From a virus, in IMG/VR virus record IMGVR_UViG_3300030328_003197, positions 1 to 49,740 of that record: a DNA stretch of 49,740 nucleotides; one strand, given 5' to 3'. Position 1 is the first letter of the stretch. Every line of letters starts with the position of its first letter. This document shows, in pieces, positions 8,292 through 15,393 of the stretch. A program made the position numbers and the translations under genes. The notes under the pieces were generated by a model. The model was not told where the DNA came from. It did not search any database and worked only from the letters and a program-made list of their open reading frames with translations.

Positions 8292-9320
8292 GCTGCCGGT
8301 GGCGGTGGTGGTGGTGGTACTCAAACAGTGTTAGATGATTTAGTATTAAATAATACAAACGAAACAACTACAAGTGTAGCTATATACGGTATAAATGTAA
8401 TTATCACCAGTACTAATACAGATAGAGCATGTAAATTACCGATAGCGACAACAGGTCGTTCAACTACTTTTATAAACAATTCTTCTTTACCAGTGTTAGT
8501 ATTTCCTTCTGCTTTAGGTGGAAGTATTAATAACACTGTAAATGGAGTTGCGACAATTCCTGCTGATGGGAAAGCTTATACGTTTTATTGTATTGAAAAT
8601 CCTCTTCCTGGCGCTTGGACATGGAGTCCACCTGCTACCACTCAATATGATAGTGGAGAAATAGTTTGTGATACTATAGCTGGAAGTGGTGTTGGCCGTT
8701 ATAATGTAGCAATTAGTAATAATTATGCTAAGGAGTCAGATGGTGCGGGTAGTGCAAGTACTTTTTGGGTATTTGATTGCCAAAACAGAGATTTAATTGG
8801 CGAATACGCACCTGATGATTTACCTGCTTCTTTAGGAGATACTCATGGGGTTTCTGGTACAGCTTTATCAGCAGACATAATGAATATTACTAAGATTAAA
8901 GTATATACAAATGCTTATGTTCCTGGCGCTTCTCCTATGTTTTGTGGTATGGCTATAGGTTGTGGTTTTTCTGTTTATGACAGTGATCAACCAGGAGGAA
9001 CTTTTATTACTAACGGCGCTTCGTCAGCGACAAGTGGACCGAATAGTAATAGCAGTACTTGGGAAACTGTTCCTGGTGCTACTTTAACAGCAAACACATT
9101 AGCACCTAATATTGGTGATCCAGGTACACAGTATATAACTATTGATGTACCTTCCTGGGCATTAGTTGCTAATTATATAAATCTTGGACCAGCTCAATAT
9201 ATTGGACCAAGCACTACTCCAGGGCAATTTATATGGTATGCTGGAGGTTGGCAATTTTTTATTCAAAGTCAAAATGATTTTACAGACTTTAAATATCGTT
9301 TTATATTTGAATATAATTAA
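8241..9320 (+). CDS. fibre-like virion protein B (tandem paralogue)
   Basis: 359 residues, starting 6 bases after its paralogue. The N-terminal helix is identical over 17 residues, followed by a run of seven glycines. The common domain keeps YGINVII, FINNSSLPVLVFPSA and FYCIENPLPGAW. The C-terminal ~220 residues are unrelated to the first copy by eye and rich in Gly, Ser, Thr and Asn, as in beta-rich fibre tips. The pair probably arose by tandem duplication with tip replacement, giving either two receptor specificities or a heteromeric structure. Confidence 0.65.
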   Translation: MQGIKKDIELENEIRKIAAGGGGGGGTQTVLDDLVLNNTNETTTSVAIYGINVIITSTNTDRACKLPIATTGRSTTFINNSSLPVLVFPSALGGSINNTVNGVATIPADGKAYTFYCIENPLPGAWTWSPPATTQYDSGEIVCDTIAGSGVGRYNVAISNNYAKESDGAGSASTFWVFDCQNRDLIGEYAPDDLPASLGDTHGVSGTALSADIMNITKIKVYTNAYVPGASPMFCGMAIGCGFSVYDSDQPGGTFITNGASSATSGPNSNSSTWETVPGATLTANTLAPNIGDPGTQYITIDVPSWALVANYINLGPAQYIGPSTTPGQFIWYAGGWQFFIQSQNDFTDFKYRFIFEYN

Positions 9321-9773
9321 ATGAAGAGATTAACATCAAAAGATGTAAAAGAATTAAATTTACTAAAACATTATAGAATAATAAGGAAATGGGCTGCTAA
9401 AACAAACAGCTTAAAAGAAGCAGATTTAGAGTTATTAATATACTTAGAGGCCACAGACTTATTTACTAAACAAGATTTTAAAAACGGTACACACGCATAC
9501 AGCTGGGATAACAGACGCTGGAACAGATTACTGAAGGAGGGATGGATAGTGGTATGGCGCCAAAGAAACCGCACCACTCAGAAGTATCATATATATAAAG
9601 TTTCTTTCAAGTGTAAACAGTTGATAAACCGAATGTACCGTATAATATTAGGGGAAGAAGAAATCCCCACAACAGAACGTTCCAATCATTTAATGAAAGG
9701 AAAAACTTATAGTGATAGAGTATTAGCCACTACTATAAAAAATATGAATATTAATAAAAAAAGTTATGGATAG
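9321..9773 (+). CDS. winged-helix (MarR-like) DNA-binding protein candidate
   Basis: 150 residues, basic. The region LKEADLELLIYLEATDLFT ... WNRLLKEGWIVVWRQ ... YKVSFKCKQLI reads as helix-turn-helix followed by a beta wing, the order seen in MarR-type regulators. Very similar proteins occur next to structural genes in marine and crAss-like phages as I remember them. It could control late genes or have a virion/packaging role. No operator is visible. It begins one base after the upstream stop, and its last 8 bases overlap the following gene. Confidence 0.55.
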   Translation: MKRLTSKDVKELNLLKHYRIIRKWAAKTNSLKEADLELLIYLEATDLFTKQDFKNGTHAYSWDNRRWNRLLKEGWIVVWRQRNRTTQKYHIYKVSFKCKQLINRMYRIILGEEEIPTTERSNHLMKGKTYSDRVLATTIKNMNINKKSYG

Positions 9774-10068
9774 ATTTGAAGATCCCAACAACTCACTGGA
9801 ATATCAAAATGAACTATATCCTCAAGCGAATGCTGGAGTAACAGGAGGAATAGATCCTACTAGTGGAGAAGAAGTAGCGGGTAATCCTGAATTAAATATA
9901 CCTGGTTCGTATAGTAGTGAGTTTGAACCAGTGTTAAACGTAAGACAAAGCCCTAAAATGCTTAGTGGTATTTCTACAGGAAATTTAAATCCTAAAATAC
10001 CTGGAAGTTTCAGATCTATAAGTGGAGCTGATGAGTTAGACGATGTCGATTACACAGGATTAGTTTAA
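9766..10068 (+). CDS. small protein with PGSYSS/PGSFRS motifs
   Basis: 100 residues, acidic, low in predicted structure. It carries PGSYSS (about residues 47-52) and PGSFRS (about 85-90), an internal echo; PGSYSS also occurs in the 96-residue protein at 253-543. No signal peptide, cysteine or membrane segment. It overlaps the preceding gene by 8 bases. Possibly a linker or scaffold for fibre proteins; unproven. Confidence 0.6.
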   Translation: MDRFEDPNNSLEYQNELYPQANAGVTGGIDPTSGEEVAGNPELNIPGSYSSEFEPVLNVRQSPKMLSGISTGNLNPKIPGSFRSISGADELDDVDYTGLV

Positions 10069-10087
10069 GTTATAAATATATATAAAG

Positions 10088-10216
10088 ATGAAAAAAGCAC
10101 AGAAACCGGCAGGTAAAGTAAACATTATAAGACAACCAAAGGTAAAAAATATTCCTCTTCCAGGACAAGAGTATCCAACTTATAAAGGTAACGCTGTATT
10201 GCGTGCTAACAAATAG
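10088..10216 (+). CDS. 42-residue basic protein
   Basis: ATG at 10088 opens a 42-codon frame (starting MKKAQKPAGKVNII, ending VLRANK). It is Lys/Pro-rich and neutral to basic, with no membrane segment. It fills the gap between two genes, and the next small gene starts 2 bases after its stop, consistent with the compact packing of the cluster. No family recognised. Confidence 0.45.
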   Translation: MKKAQKPAGKVNIIRQPKVKNIPLPGQEYPTYKGNAVLRANK

Positions 10217-10218
10217 CT

Positions 10219-10383
10219 ATGGAAGTAGCAGACAGCATCAAGTTATACGCAGTAAATACGGGAGCATTTGCCGCTAGTTGTTGTGATTGGTTAGAACCAA
10301 CGTTGAAGATACTATTGTTAGGAGCAACATTAGGATACACTTTACACAAGTGGTATTTATTAAAAAAAGATAAAAATAAATAA
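10219..10383 (+). CDS. 54-residue single-membrane-helix protein
   Basis: ATG at 10219 gives 54 residues with one hydrophobic helix (about residues 28-47, LKILLLGATLGYTLHKWY) and a short basic tail (LLKKDKNK). Two adjacent cysteines lie before the helix. Its size, single span and position 200 bases upstream of the amidase fit a small holin or inner-membrane spanin component, but no partner spanin with a lipobox was seen, so the role stays open. Confidence 0.5.
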   Translation: MEVADSIKLYAVNTGAFAASCCDWLEPTLKILLLGATLGYTLHKWYLLKKDKNK

Positions 10384-10384
10384 A

Positions 10385-10600
10385 ATGGCATACGGAGATT
10401 TTAAAGAAGTACAAGAAGTTGCTAGTGGTGATGAAGGAGGAAGTAATAAAAATAAAAAACCAATTGACATCAACTCTAAGGATTTTACTCAAGAAATAGC
10501 ACAGAAGTGGATAGACAACCATAACAATCCAAACAATAATATTACCTTAAACCGCATTGAGCTTAAAAAAGCAAAGGAAGTAGCAAAATACGGATCATGA
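10385..10600 (+). CDS. small hydrophilic protein upstream of endolysin
   Basis: 71 residues, polar and Asn/Lys-rich, with no membrane segment (QKWIDNHNNPNNNITLN in the middle). Its stop overlaps the endolysin start by 4 bases (ATGA), which suggests coupled translation with lysis. Function unknown; a phage head or lysis accessory is possible. Confidence 0.6.
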   Translation: MAYGDFKEVQEVASGDEGGSNKNKKPIDINSKDFTQEIAQKWIDNHNNPNNNITLNRIELKKAKEVAKYGS

Positions 10601-11010
10601 GACAGATAAACAAACTTATTGTACATTGTTCTGCTACTCGTGAAGGTCAAGATGTAACTGTTGAGACTATTAGAAAATGGCACGTGGAAGGTAGAGGTTG
10701 GTCTGATATAGGTTATCATTTTTATATTGATATTTTTGGTAAAATTCATAAAGGTAGAGATATAGCTAAAATGGGTGCTCATTGTAAAGGTTACAATAGA
10801 AATTCAATAGGTATATGTTATGCGGGTGGTGTTGAAGAAGATGGAAAAACCCCTGCTGATACTAGAACTTTTGAACAAGAAGAAGCATTATTATGTGTTT
10901 TAAGAACACTAAAAGCAATGTATCCTGATGCGAAGATACATTCACATAGAGATTTCGCAAACAAAGCCTGTCCTTCTTTTGACGCGACAGAAGAATATAA
11001 AAATCTATAA
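10597..11010 (+). CDS. N-acetylmuramoyl-L-alanine amidase (endolysin)
   Basis: 137 residues, matching the compact Amidase_2/PGRP fold of T7 lysozyme. It cuts the bond between MurNAc and L-Ala in peptidoglycan. Zinc ligands by comparison with T7 lysozyme (His17, His122, Cys130) are His10 (IVHCSA), His117 (SHRDF) and Cys125 (KACPSF). The catalytic Tyr and Lys match Tyr40 (GYHFYI) and Lys123. There is no signal peptide, so it needs a holin or pinholin for release; a holin candidate lies 0.9 kb downstream. It has no separate cell-wall-binding domain, as is usual for phages of Gram-negative hosts. Confidence 0.93.
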   Translation: MRQINKLIVHCSATREGQDVTVETIRKWHVEGRGWSDIGYHFYIDIFGKIHKGRDIAKMGAHCKGYNRNSIGICYAGGVEEDGKTPADTRTFEQEEALLCVLRTLKAMYPDAKIHSHRDFANKACPSFDATEEYKNL

Positions 11011-11021
11011 TAAAAAAAAAG

Positions 11022-11243
11022 ATGAATAGATACGATAGAGATATGATGCATAATAGAGAGTTGATCTATGATGCAAAAGGCCAGTTACACAAAGCTGATG
11101 AAAAATACAAAAAAGGTGATAAAGGCGCAAAGAAAACAATGATCCATGACAGAGAATTGATTCACGATGCAAAAAGAGAAATTCACAGAATAGACGAACA
11201 AAAGCACTGTATTCTTAAACACATGGGTGGTAATAAACACTAA
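11022..11243 (+). CDS. small charged protein built of two helical repeats
   Basis: 73 residues. A 19-residue unit appears twice: MHNRELIYDAKGQLHKADE (9-27) and IHDRELIHDAKREIHRIDE (41-59), joined by a Lys/Gly linker. Each unit is an amphipathic helix with regularly spaced His, Arg and Asp/Glu, so the protein may fold as a helical hairpin, possibly metal-binding. I know no named family. Confidence 0.6.
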   Translation: MNRYDRDMMHNRELIYDAKGQLHKADEKYKKGDKGAKKTMIHDRELIHDAKREIHRIDEQKHCILKHMGGNKH

Positions 11244-11246
11244 GTT

Positions 11247-11507
11247 ATGGCAAAGAAAACTATAAGTGAAATAAGAGAAGAACCTGGTAGTTCAAATGCT
11301 GGAGAATATCCTAATGTAAAAAAGGGAGATTTCTGTGGTCCAGCTGGTGGAGCAGCTGCGGGAACTTATCCAGTGAACACTAGAAAGAGAGCTAAGTCAG
11401 CTCTTAAATTAGCACACAATGCTCCAAATCCAGAAGGAATTAAAGCATGTGTATATAAAAAATATCCTGGTCTTAAAAAAGGTATGGATAGAGGTAAAAG
11501 ATCATAA
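11247..11507 (+). CDS. small protein with YP-N-T-KRA-ALK motif
   Basis: 86 residues, basic. The stretch FCGPAGGAAAGTYPVNT followed by KRAKSALKLAHNAPNPEGI and VYKKYPGLKKG resembles a short domain found repeatedly in phage and bacterial proteins with the pattern 'fP(i/v)ntrxxAxaALrlaxxA...vxxkypxL'. The activity of that domain is not established to my knowledge. It starts 3 bases after the previous stop. Confidence 0.55.
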   Translation: MAKKTISEIREEPGSSNAGEYPNVKKGDFCGPAGGAAAGTYPVNTRKRAKSALKLAHNAPNPEGIKACVYKKYPGLKKGMDRGKRS

Positions 11508-11508
11508 T

Positions 11509-11664
11509 ATGGAAACTATAAAAGAAATTGTTAATCATCCGTTATCTAAAGCCGTTGTTTGCGGTGTTATTGGTGGTTTAATCCTTGCTCATGGACATTC
11601 AATGATGGGTGGAATGGCGTTTGGAATTGGTATTAGAGAATTTTTACTTGCTTTAAAAAAATAA
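11509..11664 (+). CDS. 51-residue Gly-rich membrane protein
   Basis: The ATG at 11509, directly after the previous stop, is preferred over an upstream in-frame ATG at 11419 that would overlap the previous gene by about 90 bases. The 51 residues are mostly hydrophobic and Gly-rich (VVCGVIGGLILAHG, MMGGMAFGIGI), enough for one or two short membrane spans. It lies between the amidase and the holin candidate, so a lysis role is possible. Confidence 0.55.
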   Translation: METIKEIVNHPLSKAVVCGVIGGLILAHGHSMMGGMAFGIGIREFLLALKK

Positions 11665-11683
11665 AATTAAATAATTAAATTAA

Positions 11684-11920
11684 ATGGAATCACCGAGAAA
11701 AAGAAGAAGCAATGGATCACAAGAACCTAAAAAATATTTAGGAACTAAGATTTTAGAATTTAACAAGAAAATAGGATTAGATAAAGCAGCTGACAAAGTT
11801 GCAAAAGCTGTAGGTAAAAAAGATTGTGGTTGTAAAAAACGAGCAAGAACAATTGACAATTTACACGAGACAGTATCTAATATGTTTCAAGGAAACAAAG
11901 ATGGAGAAGAACAAACCTAA
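11684..11920 (+). CDS. small basic protein with CGC motif
   Basis: 78 residues, basic. The central KKDCGCKKRARTIDNL is a motif I associate with small proteins beside holins in marine Bacteroidota phages. The Cys-Gly-Cys pair could bind metal or form a disulfide. No membrane segment. The holin candidate starts inside its last 20 bases. Function unknown. Confidence 0.55.
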   Translation: MESPRKRRSNGSQEPKKYLGTKILEFNKKIGLDKAADKVAKAVGKKDCGCKKRARTIDNLHETVSNMFQGNKDGEEQT

Positions 11921-12368
11921 AAAAAAGTTTAAAGATACAAAAGTTGGTATTTTCTTAAAAGAAAAAGCACCAAAAATTTTAGATTCAATAGGAGATGTAC
12001 TTCCAAATAATGGAGTATATGGAGTTGTTAAAAACTTAATAAGTCAAGATGATGAAATTACTCCAAAAGACAAAGAATTAGCATTAAAGTTAATTGATCA
12101 AGATATTGCTGAAATGAATAGTGTTTCAGAGAGATGGCAATACGACATGAAGTCTGATTCATGGTTAAGTAAAAATACAAGACCATTAACATTAATTTAT
12201 TTAACAGTATGCATGACATTATTTATAGTTTTCGATTCTATCGATTTACTATTTGAAATGAATGCTGCATGGATAGATTTATTACAAACATTATTAGTTA
12301 CAGTATATGTAGCATACTTTGGTTCTAGAGGAGCTGAAAAAGTATTTATAAATAAAAACAAAAAATGA
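11901..12368 (+). CDS. holin candidate (GTA-type holin family)
   Basis: 155 residues from ATG 11901. This start is chosen because the upstream in-frame start at 11826 would encode only a shadow of the previous gene. Two hydrophobic helices (TLIYLTVCMTLFIVF and LLQTLLVTVYVAYFG) follow a soluble part with DSWLSKNTRPLTL just before the first span. The pattern 'sWlskntRPltl' before the spans is that of the three-helix GTA holin family (PF11351) as I remember it. It should open the inner membrane for the amidase. The downstream gene overlaps by 4 bases. Confidence 0.65.
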   Translation: MEKNKPKKKFKDTKVGIFLKEKAPKILDSIGDVLPNNGVYGVVKNLISQDDEITPKDKELALKLIDQDIAEMNSVSERWQYDMKSDSWLSKNTRPLTLIYLTVCMTLFIVFDSIDLLFEMNAAWIDLLQTLLVTVYVAYFGSRGAEKVFINKNKK

Positions 12369-13015
12369 GTACAATAGGAACAACATTAAAAGAGCCAAGA
12401 GTATTTGCACACGACGCTATAGCGTTGAAAGACTTGACTGGATACCCTCCCACTCCAGCTGCTACTTTTACTATTATTGATGGAGGAACAGATTATACAC
12501 CGGGAGTTCTCGGAACTACTACTTTAGATGGTGGAAAATTTGCAAATGTAAACGTAGTTAGTGTTGCTGTCGGTGGAATTGTAACTGGTGTTAACCTAGC
12601 TGGTGGTGATGGTGGAATGAATTACACTGTAGGAGATAGATTAAGAGTATCTGGAGGAGATTTTAACTGTATTTTAGAAGTAGCAACTGTAGCTGCTACT
12701 GGTACTTGGGCACTTGGCGATCCTATAACGGCTCCTGAACCTACTTTTAATACAGTACCATACTGGAATGAAAAAATGTCTTATACATATACTACTACAC
12801 CATTACAAGTTCCTGCGAACTCTGGAACATTTCATACTCCTGGTCCTGGTGCTGCTTTATACGTAGGAGCTGATATGGATATTTCAGTTGTAACTGAAGC
12901 AGGTAATGTGGTAGAATACACAGGTGTAGCATCAGGTAGTTTTTTACCAGTATCAGTATTAAGTGTTACAGCTAAATCTACAGCTGGTTTAGACGATGTA
13001 TTAGCTTTATTCTAA
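12365..13015 (+). CDS. beta-rich structural/spike-like protein
   Basis: 216 residues, rich in Gly, Thr and Val, with no cysteine clusters and no signal peptide. Residues ~35-110 contain two copies of a beta module (TIIDGGTDYTPGVLG and AGGDGGMNYTVGDRLRVSGG), the second closely matching SGGSNYNAGETITVPGG in the repeat fibre at 554-3010. The C-terminal half looks like a small jelly-roll (VEYTGVASGSFLPVSV). Likely a spike, fibre tip or head decoration protein; no direct evidence of which. Confidence 0.55.
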   Translation: MSTIGTTLKEPRVFAHDAIALKDLTGYPPTPAATFTIIDGGTDYTPGVLGTTTLDGGKFANVNVVSVAVGGIVTGVNLAGGDGGMNYTVGDRLRVSGGDFNCILEVATVAATGTWALGDPITAPEPTFNTVPYWNEKMSYTYTTTPLQVPANSGTFHTPGPGAALYVGADMDISVVTEAGNVVEYTGVASGSFLPVSVLSVTAKSTAGLDDVLALF

Positions 13016-13185
13016 TGAGGATAGGTAATAAAAATACAATACCTGCAATATCTAATCTACCTGGCCAAGGCAACCACGGAGGTGGACCTATTCCACCAGT
13101 AAGTAATTTCATAGCCTTAGAATCAGCATTGACGAACTTAATGGCATTAGAATCAGGTCTTACTAACAAAGCAGAACTAGAATAA
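13015..13185 (+). CDS. 56-residue protein with tandem ALES-LTN repeat
   Basis: ATG at 13015 overlaps the previous stop by one base (TAATG), a typical coupled start. The first half is Gly/Pro/Asn-rich (NLPGQGNHGGGPIPP) and the second is a short helix with an internal repeat, FIALESALTN then LMALESGLTN. This resembles the N-terminal stub or trimerising helix of a fibre; it precedes a fibre gene by 15 bases. Possibly a fibre accessory. Confidence 0.5.
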   Translation: MRIGNKNTIPAISNLPGQGNHGGGPIPPVSNFIALESALTNLMALESGLTNKAELE

Positions 13186-13199
13186 TAAAAAATTAAAAC

Positions 13200-14876
13200 A
13201 TGGCAAACGCAAAAATAAGCGATACTAATGTATTTGTAACTACAATAACAGACATAACTGATATAGATGGTTTTGCTGCTTACGCAACAGTATCAGGAAC
13301 AGGGAATGCTGCTATGAGTGGTAACCAAATAGTCACTAGCTTAGAAGCAAATTTAGATTTAGCTAATTTCACTACAGGCATCTTACCTGTTACTAGAGGA
13401 GGCACTGGAGTAGGAACACTAGCAGATGGTCACTTATTATTAGGAAGTGGTGCTAATGCAATTTCAACTTTAGACCTAACAACTAAAGGGTCTCTTGTTG
13501 TTGGTGATGGAGCTATTGATCCTATAGCTTTACCAGTAGGAACAGATGGACAAGTATTAACTGCTGATTCCACTGAAGTAAGTGGACTTAAATGGGACAC
13601 TGCTAGCAGTGGTGGTGGTGATTCAATTCAAACAATATCAGGTGCTGGTGGGACAGTGGAATGGGATTTTACTTTAGGTAACAACGCGATATGGGTACCT
13701 TTAGATACAGGAGCTGGAAACCCAGTTCAAGTTTTAACCGAATCATCTACACCGTCTAAACAGTTTCCTGATGGAGCTCGTGGTTGTTTAAAAATACTTC
13801 CAACAAACACAACTAATTTTCAGCTATTTTCTAATAGCAAACTACCAAGTAACGAAGCTAGTATCAATGCTCAATTAGCATCTGCAAATCCAACTATATT
13901 ATATTACTTTTACGATGGAACAAACTTTAATTGGTTCTATGATGTAAATATGGTAGATCCAATATATACAGGAAATCCCGCAGCTGGAGGTTCTGATCCT
14001 AGTGTAGACACAGCAAATTTAATAGGATTTTGGTGGCCTGGAAGTATATCAAATTTAACAGATGGACAAGAAGTGCAAACCGGTCAAGCTTGGGATTTAG
14101 ACCCTGGTGTATCTAATACATTAATAGGAGATTTATCCTGTCAACGAAGTACAAGTTCAAGCACTACTCCAAGCATGAGATGGTATGCTAGAGATAATGC
14201 AAGTCAAATAGCTCCTTATTGGGAATCTAATCCAGACCAAAACGGAACTAGAGCTGCTTTTACCAAACTATCAATAGCTTCAACAAATATAGGAGATTTT
14301 TCAGTTGCAATGACATTTCAAGTAAACTCTAATACGCAAACAGGAACTAGTTTTGCTGATTACGTAGGGCTGTTTGATTTGGATAGAGATGACGAAGCTG
14401 CGGTTTATATGGTAGATAGAAGATTAGCAGATTACACAGGAGGAACAACTTACCTAGGTAACTTTCCACGACTAATAACAGCTAACGCAACAGGTAATCC
14501 AAATAATATTAATTTTGAAGATCAATGGATTTTTATTCATTTATCATATAATTTTACTGGTCAAATTGTGCAAGGATACATTGGTTGCCAATCAACATAT
14601 GACAATAAAGGAACCACTGGTAACATAAAAGGTTTTGATGGAACAGATCTTACAATTGATTCTTCTGGAATGTATGGCTTTGTTACATCAGTGTCAGGTT
14701 TAACTGAAGGAGCAATTAATGATGTTGTTGTGTGGGGTGCTAGCAGTAGCACAAACACGTATTCTTGGGAAGGTGGAAAACAAGGATTATGTGCTGTGTG
14801 GAACACTGCATTTATTCCTGTTGCAACTATAATTTCAAATTGGGATAACATTAGAAACTCATATTACATATCATAA
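13200..14876 (+). CDS. tail fibre with ILPVTRGGTG motif and LamG-like end
   Basis: 558 residues. The segment FTTGILPVTRGGTGVGTL (about residues 59-76), followed by LLLGSGANAIS and LPVGTDGQVLTAD, is the widespread phage tail-fibre motif near the virion-attachment end. The C-terminal half (about 270-555) has the alternating strands, Trp and Asp/Asn positions of a concanavalin/laminin-G-like beta sandwich (DFSVAMTFQVNS, WIFIHLSYNFTGQIVQGYIG), a fold often used for carbohydrate binding. Predicted receptor-binding fibre; glycan specificity unknown. Confidence 0.72.
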   Translation: MANAKISDTNVFVTTITDITDIDGFAAYATVSGTGNAAMSGNQIVTSLEANLDLANFTTGILPVTRGGTGVGTLADGHLLLGSGANAISTLDLTTKGSLVVGDGAIDPIALPVGTDGQVLTADSTEVSGLKWDTASSGGGDSIQTISGAGGTVEWDFTLGNNAIWVPLDTGAGNPVQVLTESSTPSKQFPDGARGCLKILPTNTTNFQLFSNSKLPSNEASINAQLASANPTILYYFYDGTNFNWFYDVNMVDPIYTGNPAAGGSDPSVDTANLIGFWWPGSISNLTDGQEVQTGQAWDLDPGVSNTLIGDLSCQRSTSSSTTPSMRWYARDNASQIAPYWESNPDQNGTRAAFTKLSIASTNIGDFSVAMTFQVNSNTQTGTSFADYVGLFDLDRDDEAAVYMVDRRLADYTGGTTYLGNFPRLITANATGNPNNINFEDQWIFIHLSYNFTGQIVQGYIGCQSTYDNKGTTGNIKGFDGTDLTIDSSGMYGFVTSVSGLTEGAINDVVVWGASSSTNTYSWEGGKQGLCAVWNTAFIPVATIISNWDNIRNSYYIS

Positions 14877-14906
14877 AAAAAAACAACAACAATTAAATTT
14901 TATAAA

Positions 14907-15173
14907 ATGAAAATTAAAGAAGAACAATTACAAAAAATAAACGAACAACAAGAAGCTATTGCAAATCTTTTAAGTAAGATAGGATATTTAGAAACTCAAA
15001 AACATGGGTATCTCCATGAAATGGTTAGTATAAACCAAGCAGTAGATATGTTTAAAAAAGAACTAGAAGAAGAATATGGTTCTGTGAATATTGATCTAAA
15101 GACTGGGGAATATACTGTCATTGAAGAAAGTGATAGTGAGAAACCTAAGTTAGAAGCGGTAAAAGATGTCTAA
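14907..15173 (+). CDS. small coiled-coil protein
   Basis: 88 residues. The first ~60 form heptad-like helix (EEQLQKINEQQEAIANLL, then a Lys/His/Leu-rich helix) and the tail is a short strand (YGSVNIDLKTGEYTVIEE). Similar small helical proteins precede terminase genes in flavobacterial phages as I remember them. The following gene starts 8 bases before its stop. No catalytic motif. Confidence 0.6.
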   Translation: MKIKEEQLQKINEQQEAIANLLSKIGYLETQKHGYLHEMVSINQAVDMFKKELEEEYGSVNIDLKTGEYTVIEESDSEKPKLEAVKDV

Positions 15174-15393
15174 TAAAATTAGAAAAATAAGTATAGGTTC
15201 TGATTATAAAAATGAAGCTATGCATTATTCTGTAGGTCAAGAAGTTTATGGAGGTCATATTATATCAGATATACTCGAACCACAACAAGGAGAGTATATG
15301 ATATATATAAAGAAAAATGATGAAATTCTTCCTTGGAAAAAGTTTAATTCTAATATGGCTATAGCTATTGAATTTGACTTAGCTTTTTCATGA
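15166..15393 (+). CDS. small beta-rich phage protein
   Basis: 75 residues, mainly beta (KIRKISIGSDYKNEAMHYSVG ... GEYMIYIKKNDEILPWKKF). It overlaps neighbours on both sides by 8 and 4 bases, so it belongs to the same translational unit as the tandem GroES-like gene. I recall relatives in marine Bacteroidota phages without known function. Confidence 0.6.
   Translation: MSNKIRKISIGSDYKNEAMHYSVGQEVYGGHIISDILEPQQGEYMIYIKKNDEILPWKKFNSNMAIAIEFDLAFS

Noticed and set aside
7170-9320. Diversity-generating retroelement variable region at the fibre tips
   Set aside because: The tips differ completely rather than at adenine positions, and no reverse transcriptase or template repeat is in the window. 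One outside cannot be excluded.
11419-11508. Upstream start for the Gly-rich membrane protein
   Set aside because: The added ~30 residues are a shifted-frame reading of the previous gene, and the ATG at 11509 follows its stop directly.
11826-11900. Upstream start for the holin candidate
   Set aside because: The added 25 residues are out-of-frame reading of the CGC-motif gene; ATG 11901 gives a normal holin start.
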